NCBI GenBank assembly: GCA_019232625.1
Contig: JAFANP010000035.1
Coordinates: forward strand, 201,512-265,511
Source: Alphaproteobacteria bacterium
GTDB taxonomy: Bacteria > Pseudomonadota > Alphaproteobacteria > Sphingomonadales > Sphingomonadaceae
Direction of reading: 5' to 3'
Length of the DNA stretch: 64,000 nt
A program made the position numbers and the translations under genes. The notes beneath the pieces were generated by a model that saw nothing but the letters and a program-made list of their open reading frames with translations, ran no database searches and was not told the origin of the DNA. Positions within the stretch are counted from its first letter, which is position 1. Each line of letters begins with the position of its first letter. Of the stretch, positions 33,958-41,986 are shown in pieces.

Positions 33958-35102
33958 GGGCGATGTCCGGCGAGATGATGGCGGGCGATCACGACTTTCT
34001 GCACCTCCGAGGCCCCTTCGTAGATCCTGAGCGCGCGTATCTCGCGGTAGAGCCGCTCGACGACGACGCCCCGCGTCACGCCGAGGCCGCCGAACATCTG
34101 CACCGCCTTGTCGATCACGCTCTGCGCCCGGTCGGTGGCGTGGAGCTTCGCGATGGCGGCCTCGCGGCTGTTGCGCCGGCCCATTGCGTCGCGCAACCAG
34201 GCCGCCCGGTAGACGAGCAAGGCCGACGCCTCGACGTCGACCACCATCTCGGCGAGCCGCGACTGGGTGACCGCATTGTCCGCGAGCGTGCCGGCGCCGA
34301 GGCGGCGAGACAGCGCCCGCTCGGTGGCCTCGGCGAGTGCCCGCCTGGCGAGGCCGAGCGCCGCCGCGCCGACCGTGGTCCGGAACAAGTCGAGCGTCGC
34401 CATCGCCTGCTGGAAGCCGCGCCCCGCCTCGCCGACCAGGGCCGTGGCGGGGAGGCGCAAGGCCTCGATCCTGAGCTTTGCCAAGGGGTGGGGCGCGATC
34501 ACCTCGATGCGCTCGGAATCGTCGAGGCCGGCGGTTTGGCGATCGACGAGGAAGGTGGAGAGGCCCTTCGCGCCGGGTGCCTCCCCGGTGCGGGCGAACA
34601 GCACGTAGAAATCGGCGATGCCGCCATTGGAGATGAAGGTCTTCTCTCCGTCCAACACCCAGGCCCCGTCCGCCGCCTGTGCCGTGGTAGCGATCGCGGC
34701 GACGTCCGACCCCGATTCCGGCTCGGTCAGCGCAAAGGCCGCGATCTTCTCCCCGGCAGCGACCGCGGGAAGATAGGCCGCCTTTTGCGCCTCGCTGCCG
34801 AACAGGGCGATGGCACCCGAGCCCAAACCCTGCATGGCGAAGGCGAAATCGGCGAGGCCGGAGTGCCGCGCCAGCGTCTCGCGGATGAGCGCCAGCGCGC
34901 GCACGTCGATCCGCCCCGCCTCGTCCGGCACGCAATGCCGCAGCCATCCGCCCTCGCCAAGGCTTCGGACCAGCGCGCGGCAGGCGGAGTCCACGTCCTC
35001 CGGCTCGTCGTCGCCGAGGTGGGAGGCGCACCAGGCCTCCAGCTCCCGCGCCAGGATCCGGTGCCGTTCCTCGAAGAACGGCCAGTCGAGGAAGTCCTTC
35101 AT
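33954..35102 (-). CDS. Acyl-CoA dehydrogenase
   Basis: 382 residues, full length. FAD- and substrate-site motifs are present: [36 protein letters not shown], and the C-terminal [21 protein letters not shown] with [16 protein letters not shown]. It oxidises an acyl-CoA to the 2,3-enoyl form with electrons going to ETF. It stands in the minus-strand operon 6 bases after the enoyl-CoA hydratase gene and overlaps the RidA gene. It probably acts on a cyclic or ring-opened CoA intermediate. Confidence 0.92.
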   Translation of the reverse strand: MKDFLDWPFFEERHRILARELEAWCASHLGDDEPEDVDSACRALVRSLGEGGWLRHCVPDEAGRIDVRALALIRETLARHSGLADFAFAMQGLGSGAIALFGSEAQKAAYLPAVAAGEKIAAFALTEPESGSDVAAIATTAQAADGAWVLDGEKTFISNGGIADFYVLFARTGEAPGAKGLSTFLVDRQTAGLDDSERIEVIAPHPLAKLRIEALRLPATALVGEAGRGFQQAMATLDLFRTTVGAAALGLARRALAEATERALSRRLGAGTLADNAVTQSRLAEMVVDVEASALLVYRAAWLRDAMGRRNSREAAIAKLHATDRAQSVIDKAVQMFGGLGVTRGVVVERLYREIRALRIYEGASEVQKVVIARHHLAGHRP

Positions 35103-35108
35103 AGGCGG

Positions 35109-35918
35109 CTAATCACCTTTGAACTCGGGCGCCTTTTTCGCCGCGAAGGCTTCATAGGCGCGGCGGAAGTCGTTGGTGGCCATGCAGATGGCCTGTGCCT
35201 GCGCCTCCATCTCGATCGCGGTCTCGAGGCCGACGTTCCATTCCTGGTTGAGCTGGGTCTTGGTGATGCCGTGCGCGAAGCCCGGGCCGGCGGCCAGCGC
35301 CGCGGCGAGGATATGGGCCTCGTCGAGCAGGCGGTCCGGCCCGACGAGGCGGTTGTAGAAGCCCCAGCGCTCGCCTTCCTCGGCGCTCATGAAGCGCCCG
35401 GTGTAGAGCAGCTCCGCCGCCCGCCCCTGGCCGACGATGCGGGGGAGGATGGCGCACGCGCCCATGTCGCAGCCCGCGAGGCCGACGCGGGTGAAGAGGA
35501 AGGCGGTTCTCGCCGCCGGGGTCGCGAGGCGCAGGTCGGAGGCCATGGCGAGGATCGCGCCGGCGCCGGCGCAGACGCCGTCTACGGCGGCGACGATCGG
35601 CTGGGGGCAGGCGCGCATCGCCTTGACGAGGTCGCCCGTCATGCGGGTGAAGTCGAGCAGCGCCGGCATCTCCATGCGGGTGAGCGGCGCGATGATCTCG
35701 TGCACATCCCCGCCCGAGCTGAAATTGCCGCCGGCGCCCGCGATCACGACCGCCTTCACCTCGCGCGCATAGACGAGCGCGCGAAACATGTCGCGCAGCT
35801 CCGCATAGCTCTCGAAGGTGAGGGGGTTCTTCCGCTCGGGGCGGTTCTGGGTCACGGTCGCGACGCCCGCCGCATAGTCCCATAGGAAATGCTCGGGTCG
35901 GAAGCTTTCGGGTTTCAT
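35109..35918 (-). CDS. Enoyl-CoA hydratase/isomerase family protein
   Basis: 269 residues from ATG 35918, overlapping the SDR stop (ATGA). The crotonase oxyanion-hole segments are present: [18 protein letters not shown] and [23 protein letters not shown]. The frame is open further upstream through the SDR gene, but homology starts at [14 protein letters not shown]. Hydration of an enoyl-CoA, or a ring-modifying step, in the aromatic-CoA pathway is likely given the neighbours. Confidence 0.92.
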   Translation of the reverse strand: MKPESFRPEHFLWDYAAGVATVTQNRPERKNPLTFESYAELRDMFRALVYAREVKAVVIAGAGGNFSSGGDVHEIIAPLTRMEMPALLDFTRMTGDLVKAMRACPQPIVAAVDGVCAGAGAILAMASDLRLATPAARTAFLFTRVGLAGCDMGACAILPRIVGQGRAAELLYTGRFMSAEEGERWGFYNRLVGPDRLLDEAHILAAALAAGPGFAHGITKTQLNQEWNVGLETAIEMEAQAQAICMATNDFRRAYEAFAAKKAPEFKGD

Positions 35919-36751
35919 GCGATCTCCACGGCTTCGCCGTTCCGGTCGGACAGGATGAGCTCCAGCACCCTGGCCGCCACCTCGGCAGGCGCGACCAGGC
36001 GGCCGGAGGGGTTGAGCCGGGCCAGATCGGCGCGTGCCTCCTCGGCGCTGCGGCCCGTCTTCGCGACGATGTTGGCGACCGACCGGTCGGTCATCTCGCT
36101 CTCCACGAAGCCGGGGCAGACGGCGTTCACCCGCAGGCGCGTGGCGCCGAACTCGGCGGCGAGGGCGCGGGTGAGGCCGACCGCGCCGTGCTTGGCGGCG
36201 ATGTAGGGCGCGGCATAGGCGAAGCCGTGAAGCCCCGCCATCGAGGCGATGGTGACGATCCGGCCGGCCTCGGCCGAGAGCAGGTCGGGGAGGGCCGCCT
36301 GGCAGCAGTGGAACATGCCGTCGAGATTCACCGCCAGCATCTCGCGCCACAAGGTTTCGGAAACCCTGGCGAACGGCGCGCCGGTCGCCGCGCCGGCATT
36401 GTTGACGAGCAGCGTGATGGGGCCGTGCGCCTCGCGCGCGGCGGTGAAGGCGGCGTCGACGGAGGCGCGGTCGGTGACGTCGCAGGGAAAGACGCAGACT
36501 TCGTTCGTGTCGAGCGAAGTCGGGACGCCCTGCCGAGCGACGTCGAGGCGTTGAAGGTCGCGGCCCCCCTCGATGGGGTCGCTCGGCTTCGCCCGGGACG
36601 AACGGATCTCTCGTGCAGCGGATTCGAGGGGTGCCGGGCGCCTCCCGACCAGGGTCAGCCTCGCCCCCTCGGCCGCGAGCGCGCGGGCGACGGCCGCGCC
36701 GATCCCCGTGCCGCCGCCGGTGACGAGGGCGTGATGTCCTGCCAGCCTCAC
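35915..36751 (-). CDS. SDR family oxidoreductase with an internal repeat-derived insertion
   Basis: 278 residues from a GTG at 36751 inside the stop of the upstream gene. The short-chain dehydrogenase landmarks are [17 protein letters not shown] (nucleotide binding), [21 protein letters not shown], and the catalytic YIAAKHG with IASMAG serine. It probably oxidises the 3-hydroxyacyl-CoA made by the hydratase. Residues about 50-84 do not fit the family: they are encoded by a palindromic repeat (36502-36605) inserted between the NAD-binding arginine strand and the CDVTD strand. Without it the length would be about 243, the normal SDR size. The insertion keeps the frame and both flanks, so the enzyme may still fold. 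Confidence 0.88.
   Translation of the reverse strand: MRLAGHHALVTGGGTGIGAAVARALAAEGARLTLVGRRPAPLESAAREIRSSRAKPSDPIEGGRDLQRLDVARQGVPTSLDTNEVCVFPCDVTDRASVDAAFTAAREAHGPITLLVNNAGAATGAPFARVSETLWREMLAVNLDGMFHCCQAALPDLLSAEAGRIVTIASMAGLHGFAYAAPYIAAKHGAVGLTRALAAEFGATRLRVNAVCPGFVESEMTDRSVANIVAKTGRSAEEARADLARLNPSGRLVAPAEVAARVLELILSDRNGEAVEIA
36502..36605. repeat. Palindromic repeat inserted in frame inside the SDR gene
   Basis: Imperfect inverted repeat: CGTTCGTGTCGAGCGAAGTC...GCCGAGCGACG on the left, and GTCGCTCGGCTTCGCCCGGG ACGAACGG on the right. It belongs to the TTCGTGTCGAGCGAAG class that normally sits between sphingomonad genes. Here it adds about 35 codons without a stop, comparable in principle to the Rickettsia palindromic elements found within genes. 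Confidence 0.7.
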
Positions 36752-39039
36752 GCCTTCAGCTCCGCCTCGCGCGCGAGGTTGCGCGCGAGCTGGGCCATGC
36801 CGCCGAGATATTGCGGCGGCACCCTGACCTTGCGGTAGTCCTGCTGGGCGGCGGCGCGCAGCGTCCACATCGGGTCGACGAGGTGCGGCCGCGCCAGCGC
36901 CACGAGGTCGGCCCGCCCCGCCGCCAGGATCGAGTTGACGTGATCCGGCTCGTAGATGTTCCCCACCGCCATGGTGGCGACGCGCCCCTCGTTGCGGACC
37001 TGGTCGGCGAACGGAGTCTGGAACATGCGGCCGTAGACCGGCGCGCAATCCGCCCATGTCTGGCCCGCGGAAACGTCGATCAGGTCGGCGCCCGCTTCCG
37101 CGAAGGCCCGGCCGATCGCCACCGCCTCGCCGGGGGTCACGCCGAGCTCGCCCATCCAGTCGTTGGCAGAAATGCGCACCGACATCGGCTTGTCGGCGGG
37201 CCAGGCGGCGCGCATCGCGCGGAACACCTCCAGGGGGAAGCGCAGCCGGTTCTCCAGCGGTCCTCCATAATCGTCGGTCCGCCGGTTGGTGAGCGGGGTG
37301 ATGAAGCTTGAAAGGAGATAGCCGTGGGCGGCGTGGAGCTCGATCATGTCGAACCCCGCCTCCTCCGCCATCCGGGCGGCGGCGGCGAACTGCCGGACGA
37401 CCTCGTCCATGTCGGCCCGGCTCATCGGCCGCGGCACCTGGTTCGCCGGCGACCATGGCACGTCCGAGGCCGCCATGACCGGCCAGTTGCCCGCGTCGAG
37501 CGGGACGTCATACCCCTCCCAGCCGACCTTCGTGCTCCCCTTGGGTCCGGAATGGCCGAGCTGGAGGCAGAATTTCGCGCCCGTATCGGCGTGGACGAAG
37601 TCGACGATCCGCTTCCACGCCGCCACCTGCTCGGGCGCGTACATCCCCGCGCAGCCGGGCGTGATCCGCCCTTCCGGCGAGACGCAGGTCATCTCGGTGT
37701 AGAGGAGGCCGGCGCCGCCCTGCGCGCGCGTGCCGTAATGGACGAGGTGGAACTCGTTGGGGACGCCGTCCCGGGCGGAATACATCGCCATCGGAGAGAC
37801 GACGATCCGGTTGTCCAGCTTCATCTCGCGCAGGGAATAGGGGGCGAACATCGGCGGCGCCGGGTCGTTGACCGGGACGCCCGCCGCCCGCGACTGAAAC
37901 CAGCGCTCGACGCCCTCCAGCCAGGGACGGTCCCGCACGCGCAGATTCTCGTGGCTGACGCGCTGCGACCGGGTGAGCAGGGAATAAGCGAACTGGATGG
38001 GCTCGAAATGGAGGTAACGCTCCACGGTCTCGAACCATTCGGTCGAGTTGCGGGCCGAGTTCTGGAGCTTGAGCACCTCCACCTGGCGCTCCTCCCGATA
38101 TTCCTCGAGCGCGCGGTCGCGCGACAGCCCGGGGCGGTTGAGCACCTCTGCGAGCTTGATCGCGTCCTCGAGCGCGAGCTTCGTCCCCGACCCGATCGAG
38201 AAATGGGCGGTGTGGGCCGCGTCGCCGAGCAGGATCAGGTTCCGGTACGACCAGCGCTCGCACAGGATGCGGCGGAAGTTCAGCCAGGCTTCCGGGCCCC
38301 GCAGATGCGCGGCGTTCGACATCAGCGCATGGCCGTCCAGATATTTGGCGAAGATCCGCTCGCACAGGGCGATGGCGTCCGCCTGGTCCATCGCGTCGAG
38401 GCCCAGCCGCTCCCAGGTCTCCGGCGCCATCTCGACGATGAAGGTCGAGAGCCCCGGGTCGAACCGGTAGGCGTGCGCCCACACCCAGCCCGCCTCCGTT
38501 TCCTCGAAGGCGAAGGTGAAGGCCTCGAAGGCCTTGCCCGTGCCGAACCAGAAGAACTTGTTCCTCCTCACCTGCGCGTCGACGCCGAAATGGTCGGCAT
38601 GGGCCGTCCGGATTCGGCTGTTGGCGCCGTCGGCGGCGATGACGAGGTCGTAGCCCGACCAGTCCTCCAGTCGCGGGCTCGCCTCATGCTCGAAGTGAAG
38701 CGCGACGCCGAGCGCCTGCGCGCGGGCCTGCAGGATGGCGAGCAGGCGCTTTCGGCCGATGCCGATGAAGCCGTGGCCGGACGAGCGGATGGTCTCGCCT
38801 CCGATATGAACCTCGATGTCGTCCCAATGCGCGAACTCGTCGCGGACGACGGCGCCGGAGACCGGATCGTTGGCCATCAAATTCTCGACCGTCTGGTCGG
38901 AGAAGACCACGCCCCAGCCGAACGTGTCGTCGGCGCGGTTGCGCTCGAAAAGGTCGATCTCGTGCGCCGGATCGCGCAGCTTCATGGAAATCGCGAAATA
39001 AAGCCCGGCGGGTCCGCCGCCCAGGCATGCGATCCGCAT
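36748..39039 (-). CDS. Bifunctional 2-aminobenzoyl-CoA (or salicylyl-CoA) monooxygenase/reductase
   Basis: 763 residues from ATG 39039. The N-terminal half (1 to about 380) is a flavoprotein monooxygenase: [20 protein letters not shown] (FAD-binding GxGxxG variant) and [26 protein letters not shown]. The C-terminal half (about 395-763) is an Old Yellow Enzyme-type reductase: [46 protein letters not shown], and the FMN-site end. This fusion is the layout of 2-aminobenzoyl-CoA monooxygenase/reductase, which hydroxylates and reduces the ring of the CoA thioester in aerobic anthranilate breakdown. Salicylyl-CoA 5-hydroxylases are close relatives. It is the first gene of a six-gene overlapping operon; the gap to 39258 should hold its promoter. 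Confidence 0.9.
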   Translation of the reverse strand: MRIACLGGGPAGLYFAISMKLRDPAHEIDLFERNRADDTFGWGVVFSDQTVENLMANDPVSGAVVRDEFAHWDDIEVHIGGETIRSSGHGFIGIGRKRLLAILQARAQALGVALHFEHEASPRLEDWSGYDLVIAADGANSRIRTAHADHFGVDAQVRRNKFFWFGTGKAFEAFTFAFEETEAGWVWAHAYRFDPGLSTFIVEMAPETWERLGLDAMDQADAIALCERIFAKYLDGHALMSNAAHLRGPEAWLNFRRILCERWSYRNLILLGDAAHTAHFSIGSGTKLALEDAIKLAEVLNRPGLSRDRALEEYREERQVEVLKLQNSARNSTEWFETVERYLHFEPIQFAYSLLTRSQRVSHENLRVRDRPWLEGVERWFQSRAAGVPVNDPAPPMFAPYSLREMKLDNRIVVSPMAMYSARDGVPNEFHLVHYGTRAQGGAGLLYTEMTCVSPEGRITPGCAGMYAPEQVAAWKRIVDFVHADTGAKFCLQLGHSGPKGSTKVGWEGYDVPLDAGNWPVMAASDVPWSPANQVPRPMSRADMDEVVRQFAAAARMAEEAGFDMIELHAAHGYLLSSFITPLTNRRTDDYGGPLENRLRFPLEVFRAMRAAWPADKPMSVRISANDWMGELGVTPGEAVAIGRAFAEAGADLIDVSAGQTWADCAPVYGRMFQTPFADQVRNEGRVATMAVGNIYEPDHVNSILAAGRADLVALARPHLVDPMWTLRAAAQQDYRKVRVPPQYLGGMAQLARNLAREAELKA

Positions 39040-39258
39040 CGCTCTCTCCCGTTTCGCCACGGCCTAAGGCGCGGCGGCGGGGAGAGCAAGGCCGGCGCTT
39101 CGGCGGCCGCGGACGCCCTGCGCGTAGCCCGGCCCGCGGGAGGCGAGGGGCTTTTCCCCTATTTCGGATGGATTAGCCCTAGACGCAGGGGGATATTGCC
39201 GCTCCTATTGGGGGGTTGGGGCCGACGGGAACCCATTCGAGCGTCTGGGGGAAAAGCC

Positions 39259-39387
39259 GTGTCCTACCTCAATCCGATCAGGGTCCGGTTCGCCGGCGAT
39301 CTCCGCGCCGACGTCCGGGCGATCAAGAACCGGGACCGTTTCGACCGGAACGACTTCACCCTTCGCTTCGCGTGGGCAGGCTTCTGA
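39259..39387 (+). pseudogene. Short ORF, likely 5' remnant of a larger gene
   Basis: 42 residues from a GTG at 39259, which follows GGGGGAAAAGCC. The start SYLNPIRVRFAGDLRADV is like the N-terminus of a large family of secondary-metabolism-type proteins that begin with YLNPLRLHFAGxFxA; those proteins are several hundred residues long. After about 30 residues the frame runs into the start of the VTT gene and stops. I read it as the head of a deleted gene, but it could also be a translated leader coupled to the VTT gene (overlap 16 bases). Confidence 0.4.
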
Positions 39388-40049
39388 AAGCCGCGGCGTT
39401 GCCGGCCGGCTGGAGGTGGTGCGCGGCGGCGGCGCTGCTGCTCGCGCTGATCCTCGTCCCGTTCCTCCTGTGGGAGCGGGCCTTCACCGCGCTCGGGCAG
39501 GGCCTGGTCGGCGGTGCCGGCGCGGCGAGCCGGCCGGCGGTGGCCGCGGCCATCGTGGCGCTGCTCGCCGCCGACGTCGTGCTGCCGGTGCCATCGAGCC
39601 TGGTCAGCGCCGGGGCGGCGGCGATGTTCGGCTGGGCCGGCGGCGCTCTGATCTGGCTCGGCATGACGCTTGGCGCGGTCGCCGGCTACGCGCTCGGTCG
39701 CGGGGCCGGACGGCCGCTCGGCGCCCGGCTGCTCGGACGCCGGGAGCTGGAGCGGGCGGAGCGGATAGCCGGCGGCGGGAGCGCGGGGGCGACCCTGGTG
39801 CTGTGCCGCGCGGTTCCCGTCCTGGCCGAGGCCTCGACCGTCGCGGCCGGGCTCGGCGGCATGGCGGTCGGCCGCTTCCTCGCCGTCACCGGCGCCGCCA
39901 ATGCGGGCATCGCCCTCGTCTATGCCGGCGCCGGATCCCTTGCCTCCGATTATGCGGGCGGGTTCCTCCTGCCCTTCGGCGCCGCGATGGTGCTTCCGGC
40001 GCTCGGCTGGGCGGCGATCCGGACCAGCCGTCGGAGGCCCGCGCGATGA
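39372..40049 (+). CDS. VTT-domain (DedA/TVP38-like) membrane protein
   Basis: 225 residues from GTG 39372. Several hydrophobic helices and the family core are visible: AAIVALLAADVVLPVPSSLV, GAAAMFGWAGGALIWLGMTLGAVAGYALGR (in parts), RRELERAERIAGGG, and RAVPVLAEASTVAAGLGGM. VTT/SNARE-associated proteins are thought to act in lipid scrambling, membrane homeostasis or small-molecule transport. The start overlaps the short ORF at 39259, and its stop overlaps the TonB receptor start (ATGA), so it is probably co-expressed with that receptor. Confidence 0.85.
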   Translation: MGRLLKAAALPAGWRWCAAAALLLALILVPFLLWERAFTALGQGLVGGAGAASRPAVAAAIVALLAADVVLPVPSSLVSAGAAAMFGWAGGALIWLGMTLGAVAGYALGRGAGRPLGARLLGRRELERAERIAGGGSAGATLVLCRAVPVLAEASTVAAGLGGMAVGRFLAVTGAANAGIALVYAGAGSLASDYAGGFLLPFGAAMVLPALGWAAIRTSRRRPAR

Positions 40050-41917
40050 TCCCTCTCCTGTTGCTCGCCGCGGCGGAGGCCGCGCCTGCCGCGGACCCGC
40101 CGCGCGACTCGATCGTCGTCACCGGGCGCCGCGTCGGGGGGGAAACGGGCCCCGAGCCCTACGCCGTCTCCACCGTCCGCGCGGAGGAGGCCGCGGCGCT
40201 GCCCGGCCTCGCCGAGGCGCTCGCCCGGCTTCCCGACGTCGAGGTGCAGCAGCCCGGCGGCCGCGGCGGCTTCACCTCGATCTTCCTGCGCGGCGCCGAT
40301 CCGAACTTCACCACCGTCATGTTCGAATCGATCCCCGTCAACGATCCGACCAACAGCCGCGGCGGCGCCGCCGACATCTCCGCGCTGACGCCGCTCGGGC
40401 TCGAACGGATCGAGGTGGTGCGCGGCGCCCTGACCAGCGATTCGGGTTCTGGCGGCCTCGCGGGCGCGATCAACCTGATCCTGCCGGGCGGGGCGCCGCG
40501 GCCCTCCACCTCGCTCGCCGTCGCGGCCGGCAGCGAAGACGATGTCAGCCTGCTCGGCCAGCTGCGCGCCCCGCTCGGCGGCGGGATCGGCGGCTCGCTG
40601 GGCCTGCTGCTCGAGGACGGCGGAGAGCCGGTGGCCGGCTCTTCCTTCCGCTCCGCCTCGCTGTTCGGCAAGGTGGCGCGGCTCGGCGGCGGCGGCCGCG
40701 GCGGCCGCTTCGTCTTCCGCCTCGGCGCCAGCGAGGCCGAGGCCTTTCCCGACAATAGCGGCGGCCCGCGATATGCCGCGATCCGCGCCACCGATCGCCG
40801 CCGCACCCGCGAGGCGCTCGCCGGGGGCGCCCTGCCGGTGGCGAGCGGGCGCGGCTGGGCGCTGGAGGCGACGGGCTCCTTCCTGTGGCGGGACACGCAT
40901 TTCACCACGCCGGGCGTCGCGCCCGGCGGGTTCGACCCGTTCGGCCTGCCGAAGGGCCTGGACGACAGCCGCTATCGCCGCGCCGACTTCCAGCTCGGCG
41001 CCCGCGGCGGCTCGACCGGCGCGATCCAGTGGGTGGCGGGAGTGGCCGGCCGGCGGGAAGACGGGCGCAGCCGCGGACGGCTTGTCTTTTTCGGCTTCCC
41101 GCTTCCCACCTCGTACCGCCTGACCCGGTGGACCGAATCGGCCTTTGCCGAGGTCAATCGCGAGACGGCGCAATGGCAGGTCAACGCGGCCGCGCGGGTG
41201 GACCGGGTCGACGGCCTTGGAAGCCACCTCACCGGCCGCATCGGCCTCGCCTACCGGCCGGGCGGCGGAGCTGTGGCCCTGCGCCTCGCCGCCGGCACCG
41301 GCTTCAAGGCGCCGAGCTTCTACGCGCTGGGCAATCCCCTCGTCGGCAATCCTGCCCTGCGTCCGGAGCGCAGCCGCACCGCCGAGGCGGGGCTGCGCTG
41401 GACCTTCATGCCGGGCGGCTCGCTCGATCTCACCGCCTTCGCGGCCGACTATCTCGATCTGGTCGATTTCGTCCCGGGGCCGCCGCCGCGGCTGGAGAAC
41501 GTCGCGCGGGTCCGCGCCCGCGGCGGCACGGCGGAGCTCAAGGCCCTGCTAGGAGGCGGCTTCACGCTCCTCGCCGGCGCCACTCTGGCCCGGGTCCGCA
41601 ACGCCGGGAGCGGGGCTCGACTGATCGCCCGTCCCGACTGGCGGGGGAATGCGGGCCTGGCCTGGGCTCCGTCCACGTCGTTCGCCTTGAGCGGCCGCTT
41701 TCGCTACGTCGGCCGCCGCGCCGATTACGCCATTCCCACGGGGCCGCTCACCCTCTCAGCCTATTCCCGCCTCGCCCTCGACGCGACGTGGCGCCTGCGG
41801 CCCGGCTTCACGCTCTCGGGGGAAGCCGACATCGGCGTCGACGGCCGCCGCGAGGAGGCGATCGGCTTCGTCGCACCGGGCGCCGCCTTCCGCCTGCTCC
41901 TTCGCCGCGATTTCTGA
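40046..41917 (+). CDS. TonB-dependent outer membrane receptor
   Basis: 623 residues. After a short signal-like start (MIPLLLLAAAEAAPA) comes a TonB-box-like DSIVVTGRR. A plug domain follows (LPDVEVQQPGGRGGFTSIFL, GLERIEVVRGALTSDSGSGGLAGAINL in parts). The 22-stranded barrel has repeated aromatic strands and ends with FRLLLRRDF. It imports a ligand using TonB energy. Its ligand is not clear: there is no siderophore, vitamin B12 or SusD gene nearby. Coupling to a VTT protein gene is unusual. A hairpin terminator follows at 41928. Confidence 0.92.
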   Translation: MIPLLLLAAAEAAPAADPPRDSIVVTGRRVGGETGPEPYAVSTVRAEEAAALPGLAEALARLPDVEVQQPGGRGGFTSIFLRGADPNFTTVMFESIPVNDPTNSRGGAADISALTPLGLERIEVVRGALTSDSGSGGLAGAINLILPGGAPRPSTSLAVAAGSEDDVSLLGQLRAPLGGGIGGSLGLLLEDGGEPVAGSSFRSASLFGKVARLGGGGRGGRFVFRLGASEAEAFPDNSGGPRYAAIRATDRRRTREALAGGALPVASGRGWALEATGSFLWRDTHFTTPGVAPGGFDPFGLPKGLDDSRYRRADFQLGARGGSTGAIQWVAGVAGRREDGRSRGRLVFFGFPLPTSYRLTRWTESAFAEVNRETAQWQVNAAARVDRVDGLGSHLTGRIGLAYRPGGGAVALRLAAGTGFKAPSFYALGNPLVGNPALRPERSRTAEAGLRWTFMPGGSLDLTAFAADYLDLVDFVPGPPPRLENVARVRARGGTAELKALLGGGFTLLAGATLARVRNAGSGARLIARPDWRGNAGLAWAPSTSFALSGRFRYVGRRADYAIPTGPLTLSAYSRLALDATWRLRPGFTLSGEADIGVDGRREEAIGFVAPGAAFRLLLRRDF

Positions 41918-41927
41918 CGCGCAAAAG

Positions 41928-41959
41928 AAAAGCGCCCCGGCCGGAGCCGGAGCGCTTTC
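41928..41959. terminator. Hairpin between convergent TonB-receptor and RTX-protease genes
   Basis: Stem AAAGCGC-C-CCGGC and GCCGG-A-GCGCTTT with loop CGGA, with A-rich and T-rich flanks. It could stop transcription from either side. Confidence 0.75.
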
Positions 41960-41986
41960 CCTTCGCTGAGGCCGGAGCCGCGGCGC

